Assembly: GCF_029227915.1 (NCBI RefSeq)
Contig: NC_079880.1
Coordinates: 1,490,001-1,554,000, forward strand
Direction of reading: 5' to 3'
From: Hydractinia symbiolongicarpus
Taxonomy: Eukaryota > Cnidaria > Hydrozoa > Anthoathecata > Hydractiniidae
DNA: 64,000 nt
Shown here: in pieces, positions 49,191 through 61,960 of the stretch
Position numbering within the stretch: position 1 is the stretch's first letter
Layout of the letters: every line of letters starts with the position of its first letter
The notes under the pieces: generated by a model
Seen by the model: the letters and a program-made list of their open reading frames with translations, nothing else
Told to the model about the DNA's origin: nothing
Databases searched by the model: none
Made by a program: the position numbers and the translations under genes

Positions 49191-52100
49191 TCGACTATAC
49201 GTGCCAAGCCCGGGATTTACGGGAAATCGCGGGTTTTCGTTTGCCGGCGATTAAACTGCTTTTATTCAGCGTCTCATCAAAAATGAAAACATTCTTGAAA
49301 ACTACAAGTCTCATGCGTTTTAGTGGTGAAATAATAATTTAAAAATTCGTTTGGGAAATGAGTTTACTCCCTGGGTACTTCCTTTGTATACTTTTGACTA
49401 TACGGGCCGAGTCCAGAATTTACGGGAAATCGCAGGTTTTCGTTTGCCGTTGATTAAATTTCTTTTATTCAGCGTCTCATCAAAAAATGAAAACATTTTT
49501 AAAAACTACAAGTCTCATGCGTTTTAGTGGTGAAAAAATAATTTAAAAAATCGTTCGGGAAATGAGTTTACTCCCTGGGTACTTTCTTTGTATACTTTTG
49601 ACTATACGGGCCGAGTCCGGGATTTAGGGAAATCGCAGGTTTTCGTTTGCCGGCGATTAAACTGCTTTTTTTCAGCGTCTCATCAAAAATGAAAACATTT
49701 TTGAAAACTACAAGTCTCATGCGTTTTAGTGGTGAAAAAATAATTTAAAAAATCGTTCGGGAAATGAGTTTACTTCCTGGGTACTTTCTTTGTATACTTT
49801 TGACTATACGGGCCAAGCCGGGATTTACGGGAAATCGCGGGTTTTCGTTTGCCGGCGATTAAACTTCTTTTATTCAGCGTCTCATCAAAAATGAAAACAT
49901 TTTTAAGAACTACAAGTCTTTTGCGTTTTAGTGATGAAAAAATAATTTAAAAAATCGTTCGGGAAATGAGTTTACTCCCTGGGTACTTTCTTTGTATACT
50001 TTTGACTATACGGGCCGAGTCCGGGATTTACGGGAAATCGCAGGTTTTCGTTTGCCGGCGATTAAACTGCTTTTATTCAGCGTGTCATCAAAAATGAAAA
50101 CATTTTTGAAAACTACAAGTCTCATGCGTTTTAGTGGTGAAAAAATAATTTAAAAAATCGTTCGGGAAATGAGTTTACTCCCTGGGTACTTTCTTTGTAT
50201 ACTTTTGACTATACGGGCCGAGTCCGGGATTTAGGGAAATCGCGGGTTTTCGTTTGCCGGCGATTAAACTTCTTTTATTCAGCGTCTCATCAAAAATGAA
50301 AACATTTTTAAAAACTACAAGTCTTATGCGTTTTAATGATGAAAAAATAATTTAAAAAATCGTTCTGGAAATGAGTTTACTCACAGGGTACTTTCTTTGT
50401 ATACATTCGACTATACGTGCCAAGCCCGGGATTTACGGGAAATCGCGGGTTTTCGTTTGCCGGCGATTAAACTGCTTTTATTCAGCGTCTCATCAAAAAT
50501 GAAAACATTCTTGAAAACTACAAGTCTCATGCGTTTTAGTGGTGAAATAATAATTTAAAAAATCGTTTGGGAAATGAGTTTACTCCCTGGGTACTTTCTT
50601 TGTATACTTTTGACTATACGGGCCGAGTCCGGGATTTAGGGAAATCGCAGGTTTTCGTTTGCCGGCGATTAAACTGCTTTTTTTTCAGCGTCTCATCAAA
50701 AATGAAAACATTTTTGAAAACTACAAGTCTCATGCGTTTTAGTGGTGAAAAAATAATTTAAAAAATCGTTCGGGAAATGAGTTTACTTCCTGGGTACTTT
50801 CTTTGTATACTTTTGACTATACGGGCCAAGCCGGGATTTACGGGAAATCGCGGGTTTTCGTTTGCCGGCGATTAAACTTCTTTTATTCAGCGTCTCATCA
50901 AAAATGAAAACATTTTTAAAAACTACAAGTCTTATGCGTTTTAGTGATGAAAAAATAATTTAAAAAATCGTTCGGGAAATGAGTTTACTCCCTGGGTACT
51001 TTCTTTGTATACTTTGGACTATACGGGCCGAGTCCGGGATTTAGGGAAATCGCAGGTTTTCGTTTGCCGGCGATTAAACTGCTTTTTTTCAGCGTCTCAT
51101 CAAAAATGAAAACATTTTTGAAAACTACAAGTCTTATGCGTTTTAGTGGTGAAAAAAATAATTTAAAAAATCGTTCGGGAAATGAGTTTACTTCCTGGGT
51201 ACTTTCTTTGTATACTTTTGACTATACGGGCCAAGCCGGGATTTACGGGAAATCGCGGGTTTTCGTTTGCCGGCGATTAAACTTCTTTTATTCAGCGTCT
51301 CATCAAAAATGAAAACATTTTTAAAAACTACAAGTCTTATGCGTTTTAGTGATGAAAAAATAATTTAAAAAATCGTTCTGGAAATGAGTTTACTCACAGG
51401 GTACTTTCTTTGTATACATTCGACTATACGTGCCAAGCCCGGGATTTACGGGAAATCGCGGGTTTTCGTTTGCCGGCGATTAAACTGCTTTTATTCAGCG
51501 TCTCATCAAAAATGAAAACATTCTTGAAAACTACAAGTCTCATGCGTTTTAGTGGTGAAATAATAATTTAAAAAATCGTTTGGGAAATGAGTTTACTCCC
51601 TGGGTACTTCCTTTGTATACTTTTGACTATACGGGCCGAGTCCAGAATTTACGGGAAATCGCAGGTTTTCGTTTGCCGTTGATTAAATTTCTTTTATTCA
51701 GCGTCTCATCAAAAAATGAAAACATTTTTAAAAACTACAAGTCTCATGCGTTTTAGTGGTGAAAAAATAATTTAAAAAATCGTTCGGGAAATGAGTTTAC
51801 TCCCTGGGTACTTTCTTTGTATACTTTTGACTATACGGGCCGAGTCCGGGATTTAGGGAAATCGCAGGTTTTCGTTTGCCGGCGATTAAACTGCTTTTTT
51901 TCAGCGTCTCATCAAAAATGAAAACATTTTTGAAAACTACAAGTCTCATGCGTTTTAGTGGTAAAAAAATAATTTAAAAAATCGTTCGGGAAATGAGTTT
52001 ACTTCCTGGGTACTTTCTTTGTATACTTTTGACTATACGGGCCAAGCCGGGATTTACGGGAAATCGCGGGTTTTCGTTTGCCGGCGATTAAACTTCTTTT

Positions 52101-52200
52101 ATTCAGCGTCTCATCAAAAATGAAAACATTTTTAAGAACTACAAGTCTTTTGCGTTTTAGTGATGAAAAAATAATTTAAAAAATCGTTCGGGAAATGAGT
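49190..52200. repeat. 11-monomer HOR spacing, ~2229 bp
   Basis: GCCGTTGATTAAATTTC occurs at 49446 and 51675, and AAGAACTACAAGTCTTTTGC near 49905 and 52134, both 2229 bp apart. The left arm has one GCCGTTGATT monomer (9730), so the duplication is specific to the right arm. The interval contains one copy of the 5-mer of the preceding block. Confidence 0.75.
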
Positions 52201-55200
52201 TTACTCCCTGGGTACTTTCTTTGCATACTTTTGACTATACGGGCCAAGCCCGGGATTTACGGGAAATCGCGGATTTTCGTTTGCCGGCGATAAAACTTCT
52301 TTTATTCAGTGTCTCATCAAAAATGAAAACATTTTTGAAAACTACAAGTCTCATGCGTTTTAGTGGTGAAAAAGTAATTTAAAAAATCGTTCGGGAAATG
52401 AGTTTACTCCCTGGGTACTTTCTTTGTATACTTTTGACTATACGGGCCAAGCCCAGGATTTACGGGAAATCGCGGGTTTTCGTTTGCCGGCGATTAAACT
52501 TCTTTTATTCAGCGTCTCATCAAAAATGCAAACATTTTTAAAAACTACAAGTCTTATGCGTTTTAGTGGTGAAGAAATAATTTAAAAAATCGTTCTGGAA
52601 ATGAGTTTACTCCCTGGGTACTTTCTTTGTATACTTTTGACTATACGGGCCGAGTCCGGGATTTACGGGAAATCGCGAGTTTTCGTTTGCCGGCGATTAA
52701 ACTGCTTTTATTCAGCGTCTCATCAAAAATGAAAACATTCTTGAAAACTACAAGTCTCATGCGTTTTAGTGGTGAAATAATAATTTAAAAAATCGTTTGG
52801 GAAATGAGTTTACTCCCTGGGTACTTTCTTTGTATACTTTTGACTATATGGACCAAGCCGGGATTTACGGGAAATCGCGGGTTTTCGTTTGCCGGCGATT
52901 AAACTTCTTTTATTCAGCGTCTCATCAAAAATGAAAACATTTTTAAAAACTACAAGTCTTATGCGTTTTAGTGATGAAAAAATAATTTAAAAAATCGTTC
53001 GGGAAATGAGTTTACTCCCTGGGTACTTTCTTTGCATACTTTTGACTATACGGGCCAAGCCCGGGATTTACGGGAAATCGCGGATTTTCGTTTGCCGGCG
53101 ATAAAACTTCTTTTATTCAGTGTCTCATCAAAAATGAAAACATTTTTGAAAACTACAAGTCTCATGCGTTTTAGTGGTGAAAAAGTAATTTAAAAAATCG
53201 TTCGGGAAATGAGTTTACTCCCTGGGTACTTTCTTTGTATACTTTTGACTATATGGGCCGAGTCCGGGATTTAGGGAAATCGCGGGTTTTCGTTTGCCGG
53301 CGATTAAACTTCTTTTATTCAGCGTCTCATCAAAAATGAAAACATTTTTAAAAACTACAAGTCTTATGCGTTTTAGTGATGAAAAAATAATTTAAAAAAT
53401 CGTTCTGGAAATGAGTTTACTCACAGGGTACTTTCTTTGTATACATTCGACTATACGTGCCAAGCCCGGGATTTACGGGAAATCGCGGGTTTTCGTTTGC
53501 CGGCGATTAAACTGCTTTTATTCAGCGTGTCATCAAAAATGAAAACATTCTTGAAAACTACAAGTCTCATGCGTTTTAGTGGTGAAATAATAATTTAAAA
53601 AATCGTTTGGGAAATGAGTTTACTCCCTGGGTACTTTCTTTGTATACTTTTGACTATACGGGCCGAGTCCAGAATTTACAGGAAATCGCAGGTTTTCGTT
53701 TGCCGGCGATTAAACTTCTTTTATTCAGCGTCTCATCAAAAAATGAAAACATTTTTAAAAACTACAAGTCTCATGCATTTTAGTGATGAAAAAATAATTT
53801 AAAAAATCGTTCGGGAAATGAGTTTACTCCCTGGGTACTTTCTTTGTATACTTTTGACTATACGGGCCGAGTCCGGGATTTACGGGAAATCGCAGGTTTT
53901 CGTTTTCCGGCGATTAAACTTCTTTTATTCAGCGTCTCATCAAAAAATGACAACATTTTTAAAAACTACAAGTCTCATGCATTTTAGTGGTGAAAAAATA
54001 ATTTAAAAAATCGTTCGGGAAATGAGTTTACTCCCTGGGTACTTTCTTTGTATACTTTTGACTATACGGGCCGAGTCCGGGATTTACGGGAAATCGCAGG
54101 TTTTCGTTTGCCGGCGATTAAACTGCTTTTTTTCAGCGTTTCATCAAAAATGAAAACATTTTTGAAAACTACAAGTCTCATGCGTTTTAGTGGTGAAAAA
54201 ATAATTTAAAAAATCGTTCGGGAAATGAGTTTACTTCCTGGGTACTTTCTTTGTATACTTTTGACTATACGGGCCAAGCCAGGATTTACGGGAAATCGCA
54301 GGTTTTCGTTTGCCGGCGATTAAACTGCTTTTATTCAGCGTGTCATCAAAAATGAAAACATTTTTGAAAACTACAAGTCTTATGTGTTGTAGTGGTGAAA
54401 AAATAATTTAAAAAATCGTTCGGGAAATGAGTTTACTCCCTGGGTACTTTCTTTGTATACTTTGGACTATACGGGCCGAGTCCGGGATTTAGGGAAATCG
54501 TAGGTTTTCGTTTGCCGGCGATTAAACTGCTTTTTTTCAGCGTCTCATCAAAAATGAAAACATTTTTGAAAACTACAAGTCTTATGCGTTTTAGTGGTGA
54601 AAAAAATAATTTAAAAAATCGTTCGGGAAATGAGTTTACTTCCTGGGTACTTTCTTTGTATACTTTTGACTATACGGGCCAAGCCGGGATTTGCGGGAAA
54701 TCGCGGGTTTTCGTTTGCCGGCGATTAAACTTCTTTTATTCAGCGTCTCATCAAAAATAAAAACATTTTTAAAAACTACAAGTCTTATGCGTTTTAGTGA
54801 TGAAAAAATAATTTAAAAAATCGTTCTGGAAATGAGTTTACTCACAGGGTACTTTCTTTGTATACATTCGACTATACGTGCCAAGCCCGGGATTTACGGG
54901 AAATCGCGGGTTTTCGTTTGCCGGCGATTAAACTGCTTTTATTCAGCGTCTCATCAAAAATGAAAACATTCTTGAAAACTACAAGTCTCATGCGTTTTAG
55001 TGGTGAAATAATAATTTAAAAAATCGTTTGGGAAATGAGTTTACTCCCTGGGTACTTTCTTTGTATACTTTTGACTATACGGGCCGAGTCCAAGATTTAC
55101 GGGAAATCGCAGGTTTTCGTTTGCTGGCGATTAAACTTCTTTTATTCAGCGTCTCATCAAAAAATGAAAACATTTTTAAAAACTACAAGTCTCATGCGTT

Positions 55201-55840
55201 TTAGTGGTGAAAAAGTGATTTAAAAAATCGTTCGGGAAATGAGTTTACTCCCTGGGTACTTTCTTTGCATACTTTTGACTATACGGGCCAAGCCCGGGAT
55301 TTACGGGAAATCGCGGGTTTTCGTTTGCCGGCGAATAAACTTCTTTTATTCAGCGTCTCATCAAAAATGAAAACATTTTTAAAAACTACAAGTCTTATGC
55401 GTTTTAGTGGTGAAAAAATAATTTAAAAAATCGTTTTGGAAATGAGTTTACTTCCTGGGTACTTTCTTTGTATACATTCGACTGTACGGGCCAAGCCCGG
55501 GATTTACGGGAAATCGCGGGATTTCGTTTGCCGGCGATTAAACCACTTTCATTAAGCGTCTCATCAAAAATGAAAACATTTTTGAAAACTGCAAGTCTCA
55601 TGCGTTTTAGTGGTGAAAAGATAATTTGAAAAATCGTTTTGGAAATGAATTTACTCACAGGGTACTTTCTTTGTATATATTCGAGTATACGGGCCAAGCC
55701 CGGGATTTACGGGAAATCGCGGGTTTTCGTTTGCCGGCGATTAAACCACTTTCATTAAGCGTCTCATGAAAAATGAAAACATTTCTGAAAACTACAAGTC
55801 TCATGCGTTTTAGTGGTGAAAGAATAATTTAAAAAATCGT
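52200..55840. repeat. Right-arm counterpart of 10.3-14.1 kb
   Basis: ATGCAAAC at 52526 pairs with 10581 (offset 41945), the 204-bp pair at 53614 and 53818 pairs with 12075 and 12279 (offset 41539), and the CCAAGATTTACGG monomer near 55091 pairs with 13349 (offset 41742). The offset changes by one or two monomers at a time, showing that whole monomers were gained or lost since the duplication. TTTGCATAC recurs at about 52222 and 53034 (four monomers). Confidence 0.8.
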
Positions 55841-58800
55841 TCGGGAAATGAGTTTACTCCCTGGGTACTTTCTTTGTATACTTTTCACTATACGGCCGAG
55901 TCTGGAATTTACGGGAAATCGCAGGTTTCGTTTGCCGGCGATTAAACTTCTTTTATTCAGCGTCTCATCAAAATTGAAAACATTTTTGAAAACTACATGT
56001 CTCATGCGTTTTAGTGGTGAAAAAATAATTTAAAAAATCGTTCGGGAAATGAGCTAACTCCCTGGGTACTTTCTTTGTATACTTTTGACTATGCGGGCCG
56101 AGTCCGGGGTTTACGGGAAATGGCGGGTTTTCGTTTGCCGGCGATTAAACCTCTTTTATTCAGCGTCTCATCAAAAATAAAAACATTTTTGAAAACTACA
56201 AGTCTTAAGCGTTTTAGTGGTGAAAAGATAATTGAAAAAATCGTTTTGGAAATGAGTTTACTCACCGGGTACTTTCTTTGTATACATTCGACTATACGGC
56301 CCAAGCCCTGGATTTACGGGAAATCGCGGGTTTTCGTTTGCCGGCGATTAAACTATCTTTTATTCAGCGTCTCATCAAAAATGAAAACATTTTTGAAAAC
56401 TACAAGTCTTATGCGTTTTAGTGGTGAAAAGATAATTTAAAAAAACGTTTTGGAAATGAGTTTACTCACTGGGTACTTTCTTTGTATACTTTTGACTATA
56501 CGGGCCAAGCCGGGATTTACGGGAAATCGCAGGTTTTCGTTTGCCGGCGATTAAACTGCTTTTATTCAGCGTCTCATCAAAAATGAAAACATTCTTGAAA
56601 ACTACCAGTCTCATGCGTTTTAGTGGTGTAATAATAATTTAAAAAATCGTTTGTGAAATGAGTTTACTCCCTGGGTACTTTCTTTGTATACTTTTGACTA
56701 TACGGGCCGAGTCCAGGATTTACTGGAAATCGCAGGTTTTCGTTTGCCGGCGATTAAACTTCTTTTATTCAGCGTCTCATCAAGAATGAAAACATTTTTG
56801 AAAACTACAAGTCTCATGCGTTTTAGTGGTGAAAAAATAATTTAAAAAATCGTTCGGGAAATGAGTTTACTCGCTGGGTACTTTCTTTGTATACTTTTCA
56901 CTATACGGGCCGAGTCCGGAATTTACGGGAAATCGCAGGTTTCGTTTGCCGGCGATTAAACTTCTTTTATTAAGCGTCTCATCAAAATTGAAAACATTTT
57001 TGAAAACTACAAGTCTCATGCGTTTTAGTGGTGAAAAAATAATTTAAAAAATCGTTCGGGAAATGAGCTAACTCCCTGGGTACTTTCTTTGTATACTTTT
57101 GACTATGCGGGCCGAGTCCGGGGTTTACGGGAAATGGCGGGTTTTAGTTTGCCGGCGATTAAACCTCTTTTATTCAGCGTCTCATCAAAAATAAAAACAT
57201 TTTTGAAAACTACAAGTCTCAAGCGTTTTAGTGGTGAAAAGATAATTGAAAAAATCGTTTTGGAAATGAGTTTACTCACCGGGTACTTTCTTTGTATACA
57301 TTCGACTATACGGCCTAAGCCCTGGATTTACGGGAAATCGCGGGTTTTCGTTTGCCGGCGATTGAACTATCTTTTATTCAGCGTCTCATCAAAAATGAAA
57401 ACATTTTTGAAAACTACAAGTCTTATGCGTTTTAGTGGTGAAAAGATAATTTAAAAAATCGTTTTGGAAATGAGTTTACTCCCTGGGTACTCTCTTTGTA
57501 TACTTTTGACTATACGGGCCGAGTCCAGGATTTACTGGAAATCGCAGGTTTTCGTTTGCCGGCGATTAAACTTCTTTTATTCAGCGTCTCATCAAGAATG
57601 AAAACATTTTTTAAAACTACAAGTCTCATGCGTTTTAGTGGTGAAAAAATAATTAAAAAAATCGTTCGGGAAATGAGTTTACTCCCTGGGTACTTTCTTT
57701 GTATACTTTTGACTATACGGGCCAAGCCGGGATTTACGGAAAATCGCGGGTTTTCGTTTGCCGGCGATTAAACTTCTTTTATTCAGCGTCTCATCAAAAA
57801 TGAAAACATTCTTGAAAACTACAAGTCTCATGCGTTTTAGTGGTGTAATAATAATTTAAAAAATCGTTTGTGAAATGAGTTTACTCCCTGGGTACTTTCT
57901 TTGTATACTTTTGACTATACGGGCCGAGTCCAGGATTTACTGGAAATCGCAGGTTTTCGTTTGCCGGCGATTAAACTTCTTTTATTCAGCGTCTCATCAA
58001 GAATGAAAACATTTTTGAAAACTACAAGTCTCATGCGTTTTAGTGGTGAAAAAATAATTTAAAAATTCGTTCGGGAAATGAGTTTACTCCCTGGGTACTT
58101 TCTTTGTATACTTTTCACTATACGGGCCGAGTCCGGAATTTACGGGAAATCGCAGGTTTCGTTTGCCGGCGATTAAACTTCTTTTATTCAGCGTCTCATC
58201 AAAATTGAAAACATTTTTGAAAACTACAAGTCTCATGCGTTTTAGTGGTGAAAAAATAATTTAAAAAATCGTTCGGGAAATGAGCTAACTCCCTGGGTAC
58301 TTTCTTTGTATACTTTTGACTATGCGGGCCGAGTCCGGGGTTTACGGGAAATGGCGGGTTTTCGTTTGCCGGCGATTAAACCTCTTTTATTCAGCGTGTC
58401 ATCAAAAATAAAAACATTTTTGAAAACTACAAGTCTCAAGCGTTTTAGTGGTGAAAAGATAATTGAAAAAATCGTTTTGGAAATGAGTTTACTCACCGGG
58501 TACTTTCTTTGTATACATTCGACTATACGGCCTAAGCCCTGGATTTACGGGAAATCGCGGGTTTTCGTTTGCCGGCGATTAAACTATCTTTTATTCAGCG
58601 TCTCATCAAAAATGAAAACATTTTTGAAAACTACAAGTCTTATGCGTTTTAGTGGTGAAAAGATAATTTAAAAAATCGTTTTGGAAATGAGTTTACTCCC
58701 TGGGTACTTTCTTTGTATACTTTTGACTATACGGGCCGAGTCCAGGATTTACTGGAAATCGCAGGTTTTCGTTTGCCGGCGATTAAACTTCTTTTATTCA

Positions 58801-60010
58801 GCGTCTCATCAAGAATGAAAACATTTTTAAAAACTACAAGTCTCATGCGTTTTAGTGGTGAAAAAATAATTAAAAAAATCGTTCGGGAAATGAGTTTACT
58901 CCCTGGTTACTTTCTTTGTATACTTTTGACTATACGGGCCAAGCCGGGATTTACGGAAAATCGCGGGTTTTCGTTTGCCGGCGATTAAACTTCTTTTATT
59001 CAGCGTCTCATCAAAAATGAAAACATTCTTGAAAACTACAAGTCTCATGCGTTTTAGTGGTGTAATAATAATTTAAAAAATCGTTTGTGAAATGAGTTTA
59101 CTCCCTGGGTACTTTCTTTGTATACTTTTGACTATACGGGCCGAGTCCAGGATTTACTGGAAATCGCAGGTTTTCGTTTGCCGGCGATTAAACTTCTTTT
59201 ATTCAGCGTCTCATCAAGAATGAAAACATTTTTGAAAACTACAAGTCTCATGCGTTTTAGTGGTGAAAAAATAATTTAAAAAATCGTTCGGGAAATGAGT
59301 TTACTCCCTGGGTACTTTCTTTGTATACTTTTCACTATACGGGCCGAGTCCGGAATTTACGGGAAATCGCAGGTTTCGTTTGCCGGCGATTAAACTTCTT
59401 TTATTCAGCGTCTCATCAAAATTGAAAACATTTTTGAAAACTACAAGTCTCATGCGTTTTAGTGGTGAAAAAATAATTTAAAAAATCGTTCGGGAAATGA
59501 GCTAACTCCCTGGGTACTTTCTTTGTATACTTTTGACTATGCGGGCCGAGTCCGGGGTTTACGGGAAATGGCGGGTTTTCGTTTGCCGGCGATTAAACCT
59601 CTTTTATTCAGCGTCTCATCAAAAATAAAAACATTTTTGAAAACTACAAGTCTCAAGCGTTTTAGTGGTGAAAAGATAATTGAAAAAATCGTTTTGGAAA
59701 TGAGTTTACTCACCGGGTACTTTCTTTGTATACATTCGACTATACGGCCTAAGCCCTGGATTTACGGGAAATCGCGGGTTTTCGTTTGCCGGCGATTAAA
59801 CTATCTTTTATTCAACGTCTCATCAAAAATGAAAACATTTTTGAAAACTACAAGTCTTATGCGTTTTAGTGGTGAAAAGATAATTTAAAAAATCGTTCGG
59901 GAAATGAGTTTACTCCCTGGGTACTTTCTTTGTATACTTTTGACTATACGGGCCAAGCCGGGATTTACGGAAAATCGCGGGTTTTCGTTTGCCGGCGATT
60001 AAACTTCTTT
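55840..60010. repeat. 6-monomer HOR (1217 bp), right-arm copy
   Basis: GAGCTAACTCCC occurs at 56051, 57065, 58282 and 59499, with intervals of 1014, 1217 and 1217 bp. This is the same series, including the one short interval, as at 14309-17757. Each copy sits 41742 bp from its left-arm partner. The last unit has lost one ATTTACTGGAAAT monomer compared with the left arm, after which the offset is 41539. Confidence 0.9.
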
Positions 60011-60439
60011 TATTCAGCGTCTCATCAAAAATGAAAACATTTTTAAAAACTACAAGTCTTATGCGTTTTAGTGTTGAAAAAATAATTTAAAAAATTGTTC
60101 TGAAAATGAGTTTACTCACAGGGTACTTTCTTTGTATACATTCGACTATACGGGCGGAGTCCGGGGTTTACGGGAAATCGCAGGTTTTCGTTTGCCGGCG
60201 ATTAAACCTCTTTTATTCAGCGTCTCATCAAAAATGAAAACATTTTTGAAAACTACAAGTCTCAAGCGTTTTAGTGGTGAAAAGATAATTGAAAAAATCG
60301 TTTTGGAAATGAGTTTACTCACCGGGTACTTTCTTTGTATACATTCAACTATACGGCCCAAGCCCGGGATTTACGGGAAATCGCGGGTTTTCGTTTGCCG
60401 GCGATTAAACTTCTTTTATTCAGCGTCTCATCAAAAATG

Positions 60440-61960
60440 AAAACATTTTTAAAAACTACAAGTCTTATGCGTTTTAGTGGTGAAAAGATAATTTAAAAAA
60501 TCGTTTTGGAAATGAGTTTACTCACTGGGTACTTTCTTTGTATACTTTTGACTATACGGGCCAAGCCGGGATTTACGGGAAATCGCAGGTTTTCGTTTGC
60601 CGGCGATTAAACTGCTTTTATTCAGCGTCTCATCAAAAATGAAAACATTCTTGAAAACTACAAGTCTCATGCGTTTTAGTGGTGAAAAAATAATTTACGA
60701 TTTACGGGAAATCGCGGGTTTTCGTTTGCCGGCGATTAAACTATCTTTTATTCAGCGTCTCATCAAAAATGAAAACATTTTTGAAAACTACAAGTCTTAT
60801 GCGTTTTAGTGGTGAAAAAATAATTTAAAAAATCGTTCGGGAAATGAGTTTACTTCCTGGGTACTTTCTTTGTATACTTTTGACTATACGGGCCAAGCCG
60901 GGATTTACGGAAAATCGCGGGTTTTCGTTTGCCGGCGATTAAACTTCTTTTATTCAGCGTCTCATCAAAAATGAAAACATTTTTAAAAACTACAAGTCTT
61001 ATGCGTTTTAGTGTTGAAAAAATAATTTAAAAAATTGTTCTGAAAATGAGTTTACTCACAGGGTACTTTCTTTGTATACATTCGACTATACGGGCGGAGT
61101 CCGGGATTTACGGGAAATCGCAGGTTTTCGTTTGCCGGCGATTAAACTTCTTTTATTCAGCGTCTCATCAAAAATGAAAACATTCTTGAAAACTACAAGT
61201 CTCATGCATTTTAGTGGTGAAATAATAATTTAAAAAATCGTTTGGGAAATGAGTTTACTCCCTGGGTACTTTCTTTATATACTTTTGACTATACGGGCCG
61301 AGTCCAGGATTTACGGGAAATCGCAGGTTTTCGTTTGCCGGCGATTAAACTTCTTTTATTCACCGTCTCATGAAAAATGAAAACATTTTTAAAAACTACA
61401 AGTCTTATGCGTTTTAGTGGTGCAATAATAATTTAAAAAATCGTTTGTGAAATGAGTTTACTCCCTGGGTACTTTCTTTGTATACTTTTGACTATACGGG
61501 CCGAGTCCAGGATTTACGGGAAATCGCAGGTTTTCGTTTGCCGGCGATTAAACTTCTTTTATTCAGCGTCTCATCAAGAGTGAAAACATTTTTGAAAACT
61601 ACAAGTCTCATGCGTTTTAGTGGTGAAAAAATAATTTAAAAAATCGTTCGGGAAATGAGTTTACTTCCTGGGTACTTTCTTTGTATACTTTTGACTATAC
61701 GGGCCGAGTCCAGGATTTACTGGAAATCACAGGTTTTCGTTTGCCGGCGATTAAACTTCTTTTATTCAGCGTCTCATCAAGAATGAAAACATTTTTAAAA
61801 ACTACAAGTCTCATGCGTTTTAGTGGTGAAAAAATATTTAAAAAAATCGTTCGGGAAATGAGTTTACTCCCTGGGTACTTTCTTTGTATACTTTTGACTA
61901 TACGGGCCAAGCCGGGATTTACGGAAAATCGCGGGTTTTCGTTTGCTGGCGATTAAACTT
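60440..61960. repeat. Extra ~1.1-kb segment specific to the right arm
   Basis: Between the two GGGCGGAGTCCGGGG units the right arm has about 1954 bp against 811 bp in the left arm. The added part includes the truncated monomer, a second GGGCGGAGTCC-type unit (61.09 kb), and monomers also found at 62.6-63.4 kb (TTTATATAC, TTCACCGTCTCATG). It looks like a local duplication of downstream sequence with an aberrant junction; a deletion in the left arm is the alternative. Confidence 0.65.
60601..60729. repeat. Truncated monomer, 129 bp, internal deletion of ~74 bp
   Basis: Successive GCCGGCGATT landmarks here are 129 bp apart instead of 203. The sequence runs normally to AATAATTTA (ending 60697) and then jumps to CGATTTACGGG (60698 on). 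It skips the GAGTTTACTC, GGGTACTTTC and GTATA/TATAC part of the unit. Short ATTTA motifs flank the junction (60693-60697 and 60700-60704), compatible with slippage or end joining. It is the only large monomer-length change I found. Confidence 0.9.
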
